Part shown: positions 1 to 10,415 of the stretch, in pieces
How positions within the stretch are numbered: position 1 is the first letter of the stretch
Layout of the letters: the number at the start of each line of letters is the position of its first letter
Position numbers and translations under genes: made by a program
Notes under the pieces: model-generated
What the model saw: only the letters and a program-made list of their open reading frames with translations
Database searches by the model: none
Told to the model about the DNA's origin: nothing
Assembly: GCA_023052935.1 (NCBI GenBank)
Contig: CM041294.1
Location: 83,066,974 to 83,130,973, forward strand
DNA length: 64,000 nt
From: Piezodorus guildinii
Taxonomy: Eukaryota > Arthropoda > Insecta > Hemiptera > Pentatomidae
Reading direction: 5' to 3'

Positions 1-103
1 TTCTAAAAACATTTAATTTGTTTTTTAAAAAATCTAGTGAAATTTGTATGTAGAATACAAAGCTCTAAAGACCCTAGAAGTTTCGTGCCCATAAATAAAA
101 GAA

Positions 104-117
104 CCTAACCTAACCTA
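104..117. repeat. Short telomere-like (CCTAA)n tract
   Basis: Nearly three tandem CCTAA units, the complement of the TTAGG repeat that many insects use at telomeres. At 14 bp it is too short to be a telomere. It may be an interstitial remnant or chance. Confidence 0.4.
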
Positions 118-118
118 G

Positions 119-282
119 ACGTATAGTATACCGTTGGAAAAAAAAAGATTGCAGAAAAAATATTATCTTATGTACAATGTTGTGCAAGGTAATTTAATAT
201 GGCGAATAGGGTATAAACTTCAGCGATTAAGTAGCAATTTATTGTAACAATTTAACAATTATTGTACGCAACATTTATGTTG
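119..282 (+). mobile_element. HINE-like element, 3'-half fragment, left part
   Basis: The stretch around 119-200 (ataccgttgg, then attatcttat) matches the 3' half of the repeat family seen whole at 16,312-17,532. The fragment is cut by the RTE-like insertion that follows and resumes near 1,047. Confidence 0.65.
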
Positions 283-283
283 T

Positions 284-1046
284 GTACTGAGAAAGGCTTA
301 AATATGGGTGGATTCCGGTTTTGGGGTATGCCAATGATTTGGTACTGCTAGGTGAAGACACGGAAACCATGCAACTAAATACAAGTGTGTTAATAAAAAC
401 CGGTAAAGAAATATGACTCCAATTAAATACCGATAAGACTAAATATATGATTAGTAGCAGAAACGGTGGCGATCTTGGTGATTTTGATATATAAGAGCAT
501 ACTTTTGAACACGTAGAGAAATTCAAGTACTTAGATTCAATGATAACAAGAAAAAATTAAATCCAGAAAGAAATAAAGTCCCGGTTAAAGGTGGGAAATG
601 CGTGTTATTATTCAGTTGCTAAGTTACTTAGCTCGCGGCTTCTATATAAAAACTTAAAGGTTAGAATTTATAAAACTATTATTTTCCCGACGGTTCTTTA
701 CGGATGTGAAACGTGGCCGCTTACTTTGAAGGATGAACAACGGCTTAAGGCTTTCGAAAATAAGGTACTGCGGTAAATATTTGGTCCGAAGAGAGATGAG
801 GCCACTGGGGAGTTTAGAAGGTTGCACAATGCGGAATGGCGGAACTTGTATCCTGTGAATATAATCGAGTTAGTAACATCGCGGAGACTCAAATAGACAC
901 GTAAAGTGGTTGGGCTTGGTGAGGAACGGATTCTAGGAAAGTTGGTACTCGCTGAACCGACTGGTAGGATGAGTCTGTGTAGGCAGACTTTGGTGGTATC
1001 GGCATCGAACCTTCGGGTTTTAGGAGCTAGGATATTATTATTATTA
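284..1046 (+). pseudogene. RTE-A LINE, 5'-truncated reverse-transcriptase remnant
   Basis: Read on the plus strand in shifting frames, this encodes the end of a reverse transcriptase: a YANDLVLLGE-type box near 335-365 (the usual second-motif ADD has become AND), then KTKYMIS, then LYGCETWPLT near 697-726 and the Arg-rich tail typical of RTE-like C-termini. The 3' end carries CCTTCGGGTT and a (ATT)n tail at about 1,034-1,046, shared with the copies at 11,082 and 46,285. The 5' part is missing, as expected for incomplete target-primed reverse transcription. Several stops and frameshifts make it non-functional. It sits inside a HINE-like copy. The flanks (about 269-283 and 1,048-1,061) are similar but not identical, possibly a worn target duplication. 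The clade (RTE-like) is assigned from motif resemblance only. Confidence 0.75.
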
Positions 1047-1198
1047 ACAACTTACGTTGTTATATAATCTTATTTAAAACATATGTTTCCAACGAAACTT
1101 AATACATTTCTTTGAACTTTTTTTAATTTGATTTTATTCTTTAATTGTTTAATTGATTTTGAGGTAAGTGAAAGTCGTGTTTTGCTCGCGCCAGATTT
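1047..1198 (+). mobile_element. HINE-like element, 3' terminus
   Basis: Ends with GGTAAGTGAAAGTCGTG (1,163-1,179) and a CCAGATTTTT end, the conserved 3' terminus of the family. The 13-bp subterminal repeat is intact. Continues the fragment at 119-282. Confidence 0.8.
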
Positions 1199-1395
1199 TT
1201 TTATTTATTATTTTTTTAAATCTACACCTGTATTACATAATATAACCAGTAAATATGCTATTTGAGAAAAGACATGAGGCAGACTTATAGAGAAGCTTCC
1301 TATTGGCAGCACTAAATATTCTAAGCTGGAAAGTCACGTGGCCATTTTATTTTCAGACGCCTCGGCGGATAATCAAGAATTGAATGTGGATGGTG
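1197..1395 (-). mobile_element. Jockey-2 3'-end fragment
   Basis: The reverse complement matches the last codons and 3' UTR of Jockey-2 (compare 45,815-45,975), including the stretch around CCAATAGG and the AT-rich 3' terminus. The T-rich run at 1,197-1,222 is its poly(A) tail in antisense. It is 5'-truncated and non-coding. Confidence 0.7.
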
Positions 1396-1794
1396 AACTA
1401 TATTTATATAATATAGCTTGGCTCAATTTAAGTTGGTAAATATATTGAAGCTTATTCTTCTCTAAAACTCAATATTAATCCACTCATAACTTTAATTTAT
1501 TGTTTGATTTTATTTTTTTAATACCTTTTATTTGTTCATATACACGCTCTCGGTTGTTAGATTTGTATACAATACTTTTTTTCTATGGATCTTTCCTTAT
1601 CCGATTATCTTCTTTATGGAACTCCTACCCTTATTCAGTTCTCACTTAAACATTCTTTGAAACTTTAAATACTCTCTTTTAGAGACATTTTAGTCCCAAT
1701 AGATTTGATATTAATCTATTATTTCTAATTTATTTTTAATGAAGGGTATTTTTTTTTGTTAATTTGTCTTTAGCATAAAAAAAGCTTTTAGGAT
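1396..1794. other. No recognisable feature
   Basis: A+T-rich sequence without a credible ORF or repeat match within the window. Confidence 0.5.
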
Positions 1795-2395
1795 CTTCTT
1801 TATTCATTTAACGTCACTTTATGCTGCTGCGTCCAATCGGAAGATGCTACAGCGAGAGTCATAGCTTTTGATTATTCAGGTTTAATTATTATAGTCAAGC
1901 TTTAACGAGTACCTGGCATGGAGCAGTTTCAATACCACCATTTTATTTCCCCTCCGAAGAATGGTATAACCAAAGATTTTTAACTTTCTTTAAAAAATCT
2001 TAAAGGAGCGGCGTGGTCTAGTGGATAGAGCACTAGTCTACTGTTCTCCGGACCCTGGGTCCGAATCCCGGCTGTGGCAGAATATTATTTATCCTGTTAA
2101 TTCAGTCGGGGGGAGGAGGCGGCCCCAGGGTATGGTGGCCCTTCTGGGTTAATCCCAGCCTCTATAAAGTGGGTAACCGAAAATTGGGGGGGGGAAAGCG
2201 TGATGAAGGGTAATCACCTCATTGAACGGCCGTTGGCATAGAAACAGTACGAATCTCTGTTTAATTTAAACTGAGCCCAAGACCCTTCATGGGTTGTAGT
2301 GGTACTGGTTTTTTTTCTTAAAGCCATCTGTTGGGTTTGAACCCTTGAACTTGAGGATAGGAGTTATGCAAGCCAATATACCACAGGTGACTTCT
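1795..2395 (-). mobile_element. SINE-C copy, split by SINE-B
   Basis: Two halves, 1,795-2,006 and 2,324-2,395, match the SINE-C copies at 17,124 and 7,965 (shared blocks AACGTCACTTTATGCT, TTTAACGAGTACCTG, CCCCTCCGAAG). The tRNA-related head (box B region TTTGAACCC) lies at the high-coordinate end, so the element reads on the minus strand. SINE-B interrupts it. Confidence 0.75.
2007..2315 (+). mobile_element. SINE-B, tRNA-derived, nested in SINE-C
   Basis: The head resembles a tRNA: box A-like TGGTCTAGTGG at 2,014-2,024 and box B-like GGGTCCGAATCCC at 2,057-2,069. A unique body follows (runs of G at 2,109-2,200), then a CCAAGACCCTTCATGGG block and a T-rich end. Flanking TCTTAAAG at 1,999-2,006 and 2,316-2,323 is an 8-bp target duplication. 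The anticodon arm does not fold as a canonical tRNA, so this is a SINE with an internal RNA polymerase III promoter rather than a tRNA gene. Partial copies are at 9,027 and 23,285. Confidence 0.8.
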
Positions 2396-3194
2396 TCATT
2401 AAGTTAGTACGTACGCTAAATTATCATCATGCTTTTTCTCTCCAAGACAAAATATCTCTTCTACTTTCCCCATCACCAATAAATATATTCCTGGATTCTA
2501 CATTGTTTTTTTTAATACTTAACAACTCATTGCCGTTAATTTTAGATACACAATATTACGGATTCTAGTGATAAAAAATTATATAATTAACAAATTATTT
2601 CGACCCTTAAATTTAACAGAGATCTCACGATTCGATAATGTTTTTCCTTGGCAAGAATTATATGTTTACCTGAAAATACTCGTGTAAAGGGTCAGATTGG
2701 CCCACGGCCACACAAATCGACTATCTCGGAAGCGATTAATCAGGCAGTGGCCGTGGATACAGTCCCCTTGGCACTGACCGCTGCTGCTCTAAGAGGCGTT
2801 GCCAGGAGCTACATCTGGCTCCACCGCTACCACCACCATCATCAAACTTCAAAGCTGTCGTGGTTTTTCAGGCCCATGTTTTGACAGGTCGCATCAATCA
2901 GTAAACTAGGTGTAGAGCGAAAGTTGCGTAAGTTTTAAAAATATATATGAATATTACGTGAGCTTTAGATTTTCTTGTTTGTATTGGTTTTACTCAAGGT
3001 CATGTCCTTGATACTGTAGCCTACTTCTAATCAGTTTGATGATTAGACTTTTACATTTTGTTCAACATTAACATTTTGTCGATAAAGAAATGAATTGATA
3101 AACAATATTTACACCTAGGCAGTATACAATTATTTTCTTCATTCAAAGTTTAATATTTAGAATTGAAATATCATAATTATTGAGGGTCAGTTTA
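2396..3194. other. Unassigned, with a GC-richer island at about 2,680-2,890
   Basis: The island stands out from A+T-rich surroundings and can be read as a 78-residue ORF ending in a His-rich stretch. No family is recognised and no second copy is seen here. The rest holds nothing identifiable. Confidence 0.4.
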
Positions 3195-3445
3195 GGATGA
3201 CAGAAGGTGTTCGAAAATTTGGATTAAATGAGGATATAAAAGCAGCATGGCGGATATGGATAGGTAGATAATTTCAGAGAGGGATAGAGTGGATAATAAT
3301 GGAAGGATCAGTTTCGGTTTGGGTGGGTAAGAAAGTAGAGGTCAGAATGTTTCATGTGAGTGGACGGAGGATTTGAATCAAAGGAAAGTATGGATATAGG
3401 GAGGATGCTGGGAGTTAATGGTTAGGTAAAGGTATGATCCTAGGA
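3195..3445 (-). pseudogene. Non-LTR retrotransposon C-terminal remnant
   Basis: Minus-strand translation gives an STFLP...LP.HIRHA...SFNPNF pattern, matching the better copy at 29,262-29,530 (TFTFLP...SLSSFKSQLFP). The pattern resembles the extreme C-terminus of many non-LTR reverse transcriptases (F..R....WN.LP..I..A.SL.SFK..L). Frameshifts are present. Confidence 0.55.
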
Positions 3446-4635
3446 AATATTTTTGCGTGTGAAGGGGAGGAGCCACATTTTTTCTCTCATAAGTTTACTT
3501 CGCCTATTATCAATATATGTTTCTGTTCCCGAGAGCAAATACATGATTATTTCATTGTCTCCAACTTCAGTTCTTCAGGCAGTGCACGGTGCTCTCGGCC
3601 ACCCCGCCAAATAGACTTTGAAATAACTTATATAAAACAGGAAAACTAAATCTATATACATGCCACTATTTTTCACTTCTTAATAAAAAACAACAAAAAT
3701 CCTACAACCCGAGAAAGGTGTTCGGTTCATTACCTATAAAGAATGTACTCCTTCTAGTCCAACGATCGTGTAAGGTGAAGCAGGCTCAATCTCTCAGCTG
3801 TTAAGATTAAGCAAGTAAAACCATTTTCCATCAAAGGTGACGACAGGCCTTGTTACGAAAGGTTTAACGATTAAGTATTATAAATGCGAATTTTGGCAAA
3901 GTTAGTGTGAAAAATCTCTAAATGCTCTATTAACTTCGCCGCATTGCTTGCGACGAACCAAGATCAGTGGGTAGCTTCAGGATACTTTTCATACCATCTT
4001 TAATAAAGTCTCGTATAGCCTCATAGTATATAAAGGACTGTTTAATTTCGAAGCTTGGAATCCGCTATTTCAAATTTTGCAAACCAAAAAGGTTCAATCC
4101 AAAATGCCTCAACAAATACTGTGCATCACAGAGAGACATTATGTCTACAAAAAGTGTATTTCTTCCTCCCTTGGAGATATAGCGGAATATGTCAAGTACT
4201 TTTTTATGTTCCAACAACTCCGGACAAGGAATCAAGGAGTCAGACATTTGTTCCGAATCCGACAGAAAACTATATAGAAAAGCATTTAAATTAACTAATC
4301 TCCGATTATTAAAAGTTCACGCATGTGCAAAAAAGTAATCCCCAGAAGGAAAGTAGGAACATACCTAAAATAATTTATGGCAGTTTTAGAATAAAAAAGA
4401 TACGAATAAAAAAAAACTGGCATGAAGAGCGTAAGAAAGAAATTTCACTAAATGTTGCTTTATTTTTTTCACCACCATCGTCTCCTACCTACCGTTCAAT
4501 ACTCCTTGTTTCCTCCTTATCTTTTCCCACTTTGGCTACGGTTGTGTACGTATAATACACTAAGCGTATTATGAACTGTTCAATACGATTTGTATTCAGG
4601 ATAGCCAGAGACAACATATAACTCAGTTTTACGTC
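3446..4635. other. No recognisable feature
   Basis: Only short ORFs of 60-79 codons in overlapping frames, with no motif, signal peptide or repeat relation that I can support. Confidence 0.5.
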
Positions 4636-4639
4636 GAGA

Positions 4640-4940
4640 TAAGGTGGCTCTATCCTCGTTACAGATGCCAGTATTTCCTAGCTTCCTTCCTCTATCAGCT
4701 TATCACATCTTCCAAACCCTTCAATTAAAATATTTATTCAGTCCGTTTCTCCAGATTCCATCTTTCCACCTCTACCTCCTCCTCACCGTACTGCTGCCTT
4801 TGAAAAGTCCTCTCTAACCAAAGCAACCTCTCTTTAGAATTCTATCCTCCTGAAATCCGTCATGCAAGAACTGCTTCCTCCATTAAATCGCTCCTATTTA
4901 ACCACCTTCTTTCCCAGTCAAACAGAATATAACCTCAAAC
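4640..4940 (+). pseudogene. Non-LTR retrotransposon C-terminal remnant
   Basis: Across two frames the plus strand reads RTAAFEKS...LTKATSL, a stop in place of Trp, then PPEIRHARTASSIKSLLFNHL. This is the common C-terminal signature of non-LTR reverse transcriptases. One internal stop and one frameshift. Same superfamily as the remnants at 3,195 and 29,262 but diverged from them. Confidence 0.6.
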
Positions 4941-5144
4941 TGCAGATAATGGAAAATACCAATTTTGTTGTGTTTATATTATTCCTATTATCACTTATTA
5001 AGTATCTATTTTTGTTCATTTACTTTATTCTAAAAGTCTGATTTGTAAATATGTATTTATTTTACAACCTCAATTAATTATTTTAGTTTAGCTATTTTTT
5101 GTTTACATCTATGACAACATTGTTACAGTCGTCAAACCTGTATT

Positions 5145-6606
5145 ATTTTCACTTACCTATATAAGAAATAAATAATATGCAAAGGTATTGCGAACGTAAA
5201 AATTTTCGAATTCCAGTTTTCAACGGAATTACGCGTTTTAGGGCCGCTTCGGTCCAAATAACCCACTATAAAGTCCCTCAAAAAGGTCTGTGTATGTAGT
5301 AAGTCTAGTGCAAAAACGATAAGTTGTATAAAACTTAAATTTCATATTTTAAGATCATCTATACCTGAGATGTCACAGCAACTTTTTCTTCAAAATCAAT
5401 TAACCAAAAGGACCACTTTAAACCATTTTGCACTTTTCTACGATTTCCTCCCAAACGGCTGTAACGATTTTGATTAAACTCACTTTATTGATATAAAAAT
5501 TAGTGGGCTTTATTATCATGTAGGTTTCATTATGATTGAAATAGTCTAACAGGGCTCAAATGCCGATATTTTTAATTTTCTTCTTCTAAACTACCTTTAA
5601 TTTTGTAGATTCTAAAAAAAAAACAATATCAACTTGTTATAATTGATAGAAAAACAGGTAATTGTATATGTTGAAAGAAACTTTATTTATTTACATAATA
5701 TTTACAATGTACACTCAATACAAATATGTTTGGTTTCATGATTTCAATGGATCTTTTTTCATGATAACAGAGTTTCAATCATCCTTTGAATTTACTAATT
5801 ATCATACAATATTTTGTTTAAGATAGTAGGAAAAGTAACACGAAAAAACCTACACAATATAAATTACAATATTAATTTAAAAGTACATGTTTGGTTCTTT
5901 TGTGCGTGTAGCGCTTTAGTGATGTTTTGTTGTAATTACCAATTTCTAGTTTTAATGGGTTTTCAGAAGTTGTGGTTTTATCAAAATAGTTTTTGGTTAC
6001 TGTGTAGATATACTGTTTTAATGTTGGAAGATTTAGGTCAGAGAGCATTTTTGAAATTTTAGTATATCGTGGTTATAGTTATTGATGATTCGCATACATG
6101 TATTTTGTATTGTTTCTATTTTTTTATAATTGGTATTGCAAGTCGAGCTCCAGACGGGCGATGCATAACAGATCTGGGCACGTATGACTGTTTTATATAG
6201 TAGTAGTTTGTTCTGAGACTGTATATGTTGAATGAATTCGATATCCAACTTAAGGAGAAAATTACATAAATATATTTTTTTTTTGTTTTTGAACATAAGA
6301 ACAGTAATATAAATGTATAATACCATATACCTTTGGAAGGCTAAAGGTTCAGAAAAAAATATTATCTTATACATAAGGTTGTAAAAGTTAATTAAGAGTG
6401 ATGAAAAACCGATAAAACTAACTGATTATTCTAGATAATAACATAACAGATTTTTTAATAAAACACACGTTTCTATAGAAATTAAATTAAACTAATTCTT
6501 TAATGACTTCACTCATTTTTATCTCTAACTGTGTTTGAAAATTCTTTAATCTATTTTAACAACGGATGTAAGTGAAAGTAGTGTGTTGCCCGCACCAGAT
6601 TTTTTA
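5145..6606 (+). mobile_element. HINE-like element, nearly complete, interrupted
   Basis: The 5' end TTTTCACTTACCTATATA at about 5,147 and the 3' end GTAAGTGAAAGTAGTGTG through CCAGATTTTT at 6,567-6,606 match both termini of the family. A 544-bp Jockey-3 insertion at 5,676-6,219 splits it. The GT tract is reduced here (GTCTGTGTATGT near 5,287). No ORF is conserved, so the copy is non-autonomous. Confidence 0.85.
5676..6219 (-). pseudogene. Jockey-3, 5'-truncated reverse transcriptase end
   Basis: Minus-strand translation contains NKLLLYKTVIR...CYASPVWSSTC, the thumb region of a Jockey-type reverse transcriptase, followed by the C-terminus. AATAAA-like sequence lies near the 3' end (5,682-5,695 read in reverse). 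TGTATATGTTGAA is duplicated at 5,663-5,675 and 6,220-6,232 (13 bp), so this is a target-primed insertion into the HINE-like copy. It differs clearly from Jockey-1 and Jockey-2. It has stops and is not functional. Confidence 0.75.
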
Positions 6607-7686
6607 AAATTTTCTTCTTAAAATACTTTAGTCTGGAGACTGGAATATAAAGAAGTTTTTCATTTCTTATGACAAAAATATGTGGACTTGGAAAACGATT
6701 AAAAGAAGGTGGGAATTATTTGGATTAGGAAACTCATATAAATATATCTATCACAGGACTTTATGTTTTCGCCTGCATTTGCGGATGCCCTGCAGGGGTT
6801 ATATATTTCGTTGGCCCAGACTTAACTATATAAAGCACGGTAGTCCTTATCTTTATCACCAGTCCAACAATAATCCTGTTTCATAAGATAACCTTATATA
6901 GTCAGAAACTAACCTCATTAGAGTTTCGTGCTAAAGTTATTCAACTCCCAATTAGTCATGAATAATATTCCATTGTTAGATAGTTTATTCATTAACTCCA
7001 GACCCGGAAGAGCAAGTACTGGAATAAACTTGTAAAAAAAAAAAATTAAAGTAACTTTGAGAAACTCATTGCTTTTGATCATGCAATACCACCGCAAGAG
7101 GGCGGTGATCTCAGGTAAATTATGAAATTGACATTTATTTTACCTTGTTGCAATAATATCTGACTTATTTTATATACCTTCTATTTGTACTAAATTTGAA
7201 GACGAAGAAAGGTAATTCATTCTGGAGAATGAAGGTAATTCATTCTGTATTCAATTCTTATAATCCAAAATGATTCATAAATTCCTCAACGCTCCCTATT
7301 TTGTTAAGAATAATAATGACCTTAATATTTCTTATAAATTAAAAATAATTAATATTTCTTATAAATTATAAGACTTTAATCTGGTCGATATGGCCCGAAC
7401 TAGATAATTTTCTTTTCTATGAAAAACTTCAAAAATCTGGTGTGCGCACACAAAGAATTTCCCCTTTGTTTCTAGTTGAAATCAATTTTAGAACATTTAA
7501 ATAAAATATAAAAAATAAAAAAACATACTATCGATGGAAACATTTATTTCAGAATAATAATATAAAATACTTCAGCTATTTTCATTCATGTTTCATACTT
7601 ACCTTTTTTTTTTTTTTTTTTTTTTTCTTTTTTTTTCAATCAATGCTAACACGTAAATTAAATGTTTTTAATTATCACAAAATAAT
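6607..7686. other. No recognisable gene; T-run at about 7,603-7,636
   Basis: A+T-rich. Small local duplications (GGTAATTCATTCTG twice near 7,209-7,245, and TTAATATTTCTTATAAATTA twice near 7,322-7,367). The 68-codon ORF at 6,680 has no motif. Confidence 0.5.
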
Positions 7687-7940
7687 ATATCTGTGGCGGT
7701 CGTGAATAAATCGTTAAGTCAAAATCTTTCATTTTACAAGTGAGCGACTTAAAGTTTTACTAATACCCAAAATAGAGTAATTAACATACTGCTTTCTTTC
7801 CACCTGAAATTTCTGCCACCAAGAAATTTCTTTAACCAATTTAACACGACATAGGAGACGGTGTAAGGGAGCGATATGTGAAATTAACTCATTTTTGATA
7901 TAACTCGAGTTATCCAGTTTTTCACGACCGTCACAGATAT
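7687..7940. mobile_element. MITE-2, 254 bp with 20-bp terminal inverted repeats
   Basis: ATATCTGTGGCGGTCGTGAA at 7,687-7,706 is matched by its reverse complement at 7,921-7,940 with one mismatch (G to A at the tenth base). The interior is non-coding. The flanks are A/T-rich and no clear target duplication can be chosen. Size and structure fit a miniature inverted-repeat transposable element whose transposase family is unknown. Confidence 0.8.
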
Positions 7941-7964
7941 TTAAACATATTTTATAAGCAAGTT

Positions 7965-8250
7965 TTTATTTATTTGTTTTGTTTATTCATGTAACGTCAC
8001 TTTTTGCTCTTGTGGCTAATCAGAAGATGTTACATTGGGTGTCCGAAATTTTTGCTATCTAGGTTTAATTAGGATAGAGATCATTAGCGAGTAACTAACA
8101 TCGCACAGGCTCGGGATCACCTATCTACGTCCCCTCCGAAGTGCATCATGACTAAGGATTTTTTACTCCCATTAAAATACTCTAGAGCCATCTGTTACGT
8201 TAGCGCATAGAAGGCAGTTAAACTAGCCACAACACTATAGGTGACCCGCA
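7965..8250 (-). mobile_element. SINE-C copy
   Basis: Shares with the copy at 17,124 the blocks AACGTCACTTT, TCGCACAGGCTCGGGA and CCCCTCCGAAG, in the same order. The tRNA-like head at 8,195-8,250 is partly deleted and lacks a good box B. Confidence 0.75.
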
Positions 8251-8299
8251 CTCTAACTATTGACTAATACTAATTTTGTTACTAAACGTAAACTTATAA

Positions 8300-8440
8300 A
8301 ATTTATTTTTTATCCAGAAAAGTGAAAGTTGGTTGATACGCACACTAGATTTTTAAACTTAATTTATTTAATTTCTAAAATCGATTTTTACAAGAAAGCT
8401 AAGTAAAATTCGTGTGTTGCGCGGGACAAATTTTTTTTTC
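8300..8440 (+). mobile_element. Two HINE-like 3' termini in tandem
   Basis: GAAAAGTGAAAGTTGGTTG...CACTAGATTTTT ends near 8,356. A second worn terminus (GCTAAGTAAAATTCGTGTG...GACAAATTTTTT) ends near 8,440. Both resemble the family's 3' end, so two 3' ends lie about 85 bp apart. Confidence 0.6.
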
Positions 8441-8519
8441 ATATAATTAATATTTGAATGATAGTTTGGAAAGAATAGAATACTGTATAATTTTCTTTTT
8501 TAATATTAGGAAAGAGATG

Positions 8520-8937
8520 AACGCGTCGCTGTTGGTAAACAAAAGACCCTAGCAACACCGGAGACATTCGAAGGCGGTTTCTAAATCTAAATTATTTTGA
8601 CCTCTCCTTTGATGGTAGACTCCGACATAAAACGCGACGTGCAATTAACCGTGATACGACATACCTTTGTGACAAATGGGGAAGAGCGAGGCTTGGAGAT
8701 TCCTCACGTCGATGCTGCACATGGTCTCCGGCACCTTCTGTTTTGTCGATACCTCGGGGGTGGAGCGGCTTGGGGGTGGTCTGGGACGTCAAGGGCAACC
8801 GGCGGTATTTTTATTTCCCGGTCGGCGGCCGTCTCTGGAAGTGTGTGCGTGATCAAGGGGTGTGTGCGTGCGATAGGAGTGTCATCAAGTCTTATGTGAC
8901 AGAAGATTCAGGAAGGAACAAAAAAAAAAAAAAAAAA
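8520..8937 (+). other. GC-rich segment ending in an A-run, possible retrocopy
   Basis: About 400 bp clearly richer in G+C than its surroundings, ending in a run of 17 A at about 8,921-8,937. A poly(A) end with a compositional break suggests reverse transcription of an RNA (SINE, LINE 5' piece or processed transcript). ORFs of 68-107 codons overlap on both strands, none with a recognised domain. No target duplication found. Confidence 0.4.
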
Positions 8938-9026
8938 TTGAACAGTAAATATTACACCGACTGTTCGTGCTTAGAACGCATCAGATTTACTCATTCATTG
9001 GAATTTCTCAAAACGAACCTTTATCC

Positions 9027-9190
9027 CTACAACCCAGGACGTGTCTTGAGTTCAGTACATATATAGGTTCCTACTAAGGTGATTAGATCGAGATCACGCT
9101 CAGTCGAAAGAATTTGTCTCCAAATTCTGGGTACCCACTTTATAGAAACGTTCCCCAGGGGCCTTCCTACCCCAGGGTCGTCAGTAGATT
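9027..9190 (-). mobile_element. SINE-B 3' portion
   Basis: Reverse complement matches SINE-B at 2,007-2,315 from the CCCACTTTATAGA block to the 3' CCCAAGACCC-like block (here altered). The tRNA head is absent. Confidence 0.6.
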
Positions 9191-9194
9191 TAGA

Positions 9195-9876
9195 CACATC
9201 GTCTTATTAGAATTGATAAATAACGCCTAAATATGCAAGTTGTGCAAATTTGATTAACAACTAAAGGAGAAAAGACCTGAAATAATTCTTTATGCAATCT
9301 TTTACCGTTTGGCCGCTGGACGGAGCTGTCATCGCTGTGTCGCTTTTGGCGGGACAGTCCCGATTTTTCAAAATTTGTTCCACGTTTGAAAATTCTTAAA
9401 TTGATATTTTCTTCCCTTGAAGTACCTTTAATTTTGCAGGTTCGAAAAAATTAACCATATCGTCTAGTTAGCTTTACTAAAAAAAAACCCAGATAAATAT
9501 ATAAGTTGAACGAATTCGAGATCCAACGAGAATGCTGCAAACATATTATTTTAATGCAATTTTTAGTTTTTGAACTTAAGAACAGTTATACACGTATAAT
9601 ATACCGTTGGAATGCTAAAGATTTTAGAAAAAATAATATCTTATACATACTATTGTAAAAGTTAACGGAATGTGATAAAAAGCCGATGAAACAAACTGAC
9701 TCTCGTAGATAATAATACAATAGATTATTTAATAAAGCACATGTTTATATTAAAATCCAATTTAAATCATTCATTAATGATTATTTTTCTTTTATAAATT
9801 TGTTTAAAAATTCTTGAATTAATATAAATAATGGAGGTAAGTGAAAGTCGTGTGTTGCGCGCACCAGATTTTTTAT
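9195..9876 (+). mobile_element. HINE-like element, 3' two-thirds
   Basis: Contains ACAACTAAAGGAGAAAA at about 9,258, TACCTTTAATTTTGCAGG at 9,423, ATATACCGTTGGAA at 9,599 and the intact 3' end GGTAAGTGAAAGTCGTGTG...ACCAGATTTTTT at 9,836-9,876. About 100 unrelated bases at 9,295-9,395 disturb the order, so it may be two overlapping copies. Confidence 0.75.
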
Positions 9877-10342
9877 ATTTAATATGTGTTTGTTAAAATT
9901 GAGTAACATGCATTAAGGTTATGGGTATCCGATTTTTTATTTATGGCGCGATTTTTATATTTTTCTATAGTAATAATTTCTTTAAAATTTCGTTTGAATG
10001 ATATATTTCTATAATATCTTTATAATTCTTCAATAATATCGTTCTAATAATACCTTTAATGTAAATTCTAATTGAAATATCTATTTACCTACTGTATGAG
10101 TATTCATTGTTCAATGTATTCTTTTCTATACCTCTAACAATAACATCATATATTAATTATTGTATGATATTATTAATGTTCCGTTTTTGTTATTCCACTG
10201 TTATGGCATGATTATGAGAACAATTAATTCTCTAAACGTCGCTTAAATAAAATTGTTTATTCATTGACTGAAACCTAAGAAACAATAGAAACTTAAATTA
10301 TCAACAGTCGAGAACTGATTAAACAATATATATACATACTAT

Positions 10343-10345
<3 letters not shown>
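9877..10345. other. No recognisable feature
   Basis: A+T-rich, without ORFs of interest. Confidence 0.5.

Positions 10346-10412
<67 letters not shown>
10346..10412. repeat. (TA)n microsatellite
   Basis: Uninterrupted alternating TA, 67 bp. Confidence 0.95.

Positions 10413-10415
<3 letters not shown>

Noticed and set aside
104..117. Telomere or chromosome end
   Set aside because: Fewer than three TTAGG-type units embedded in ordinary repeat DNA.
2007..2090. Possible tRNA gene
   Set aside because: Boxes A and B are present but the cloverleaf is poor, the sequence runs on for 300 bp, and target duplications flank it. It is a SINE.
8592..9066. Overlapping ORFs of 68-107 codons on both strands
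   Set aside because: They arise from the GC-rich segment, overlap in several frames and have no motif. Low stop density in GC-rich DNA is enough to explain them.
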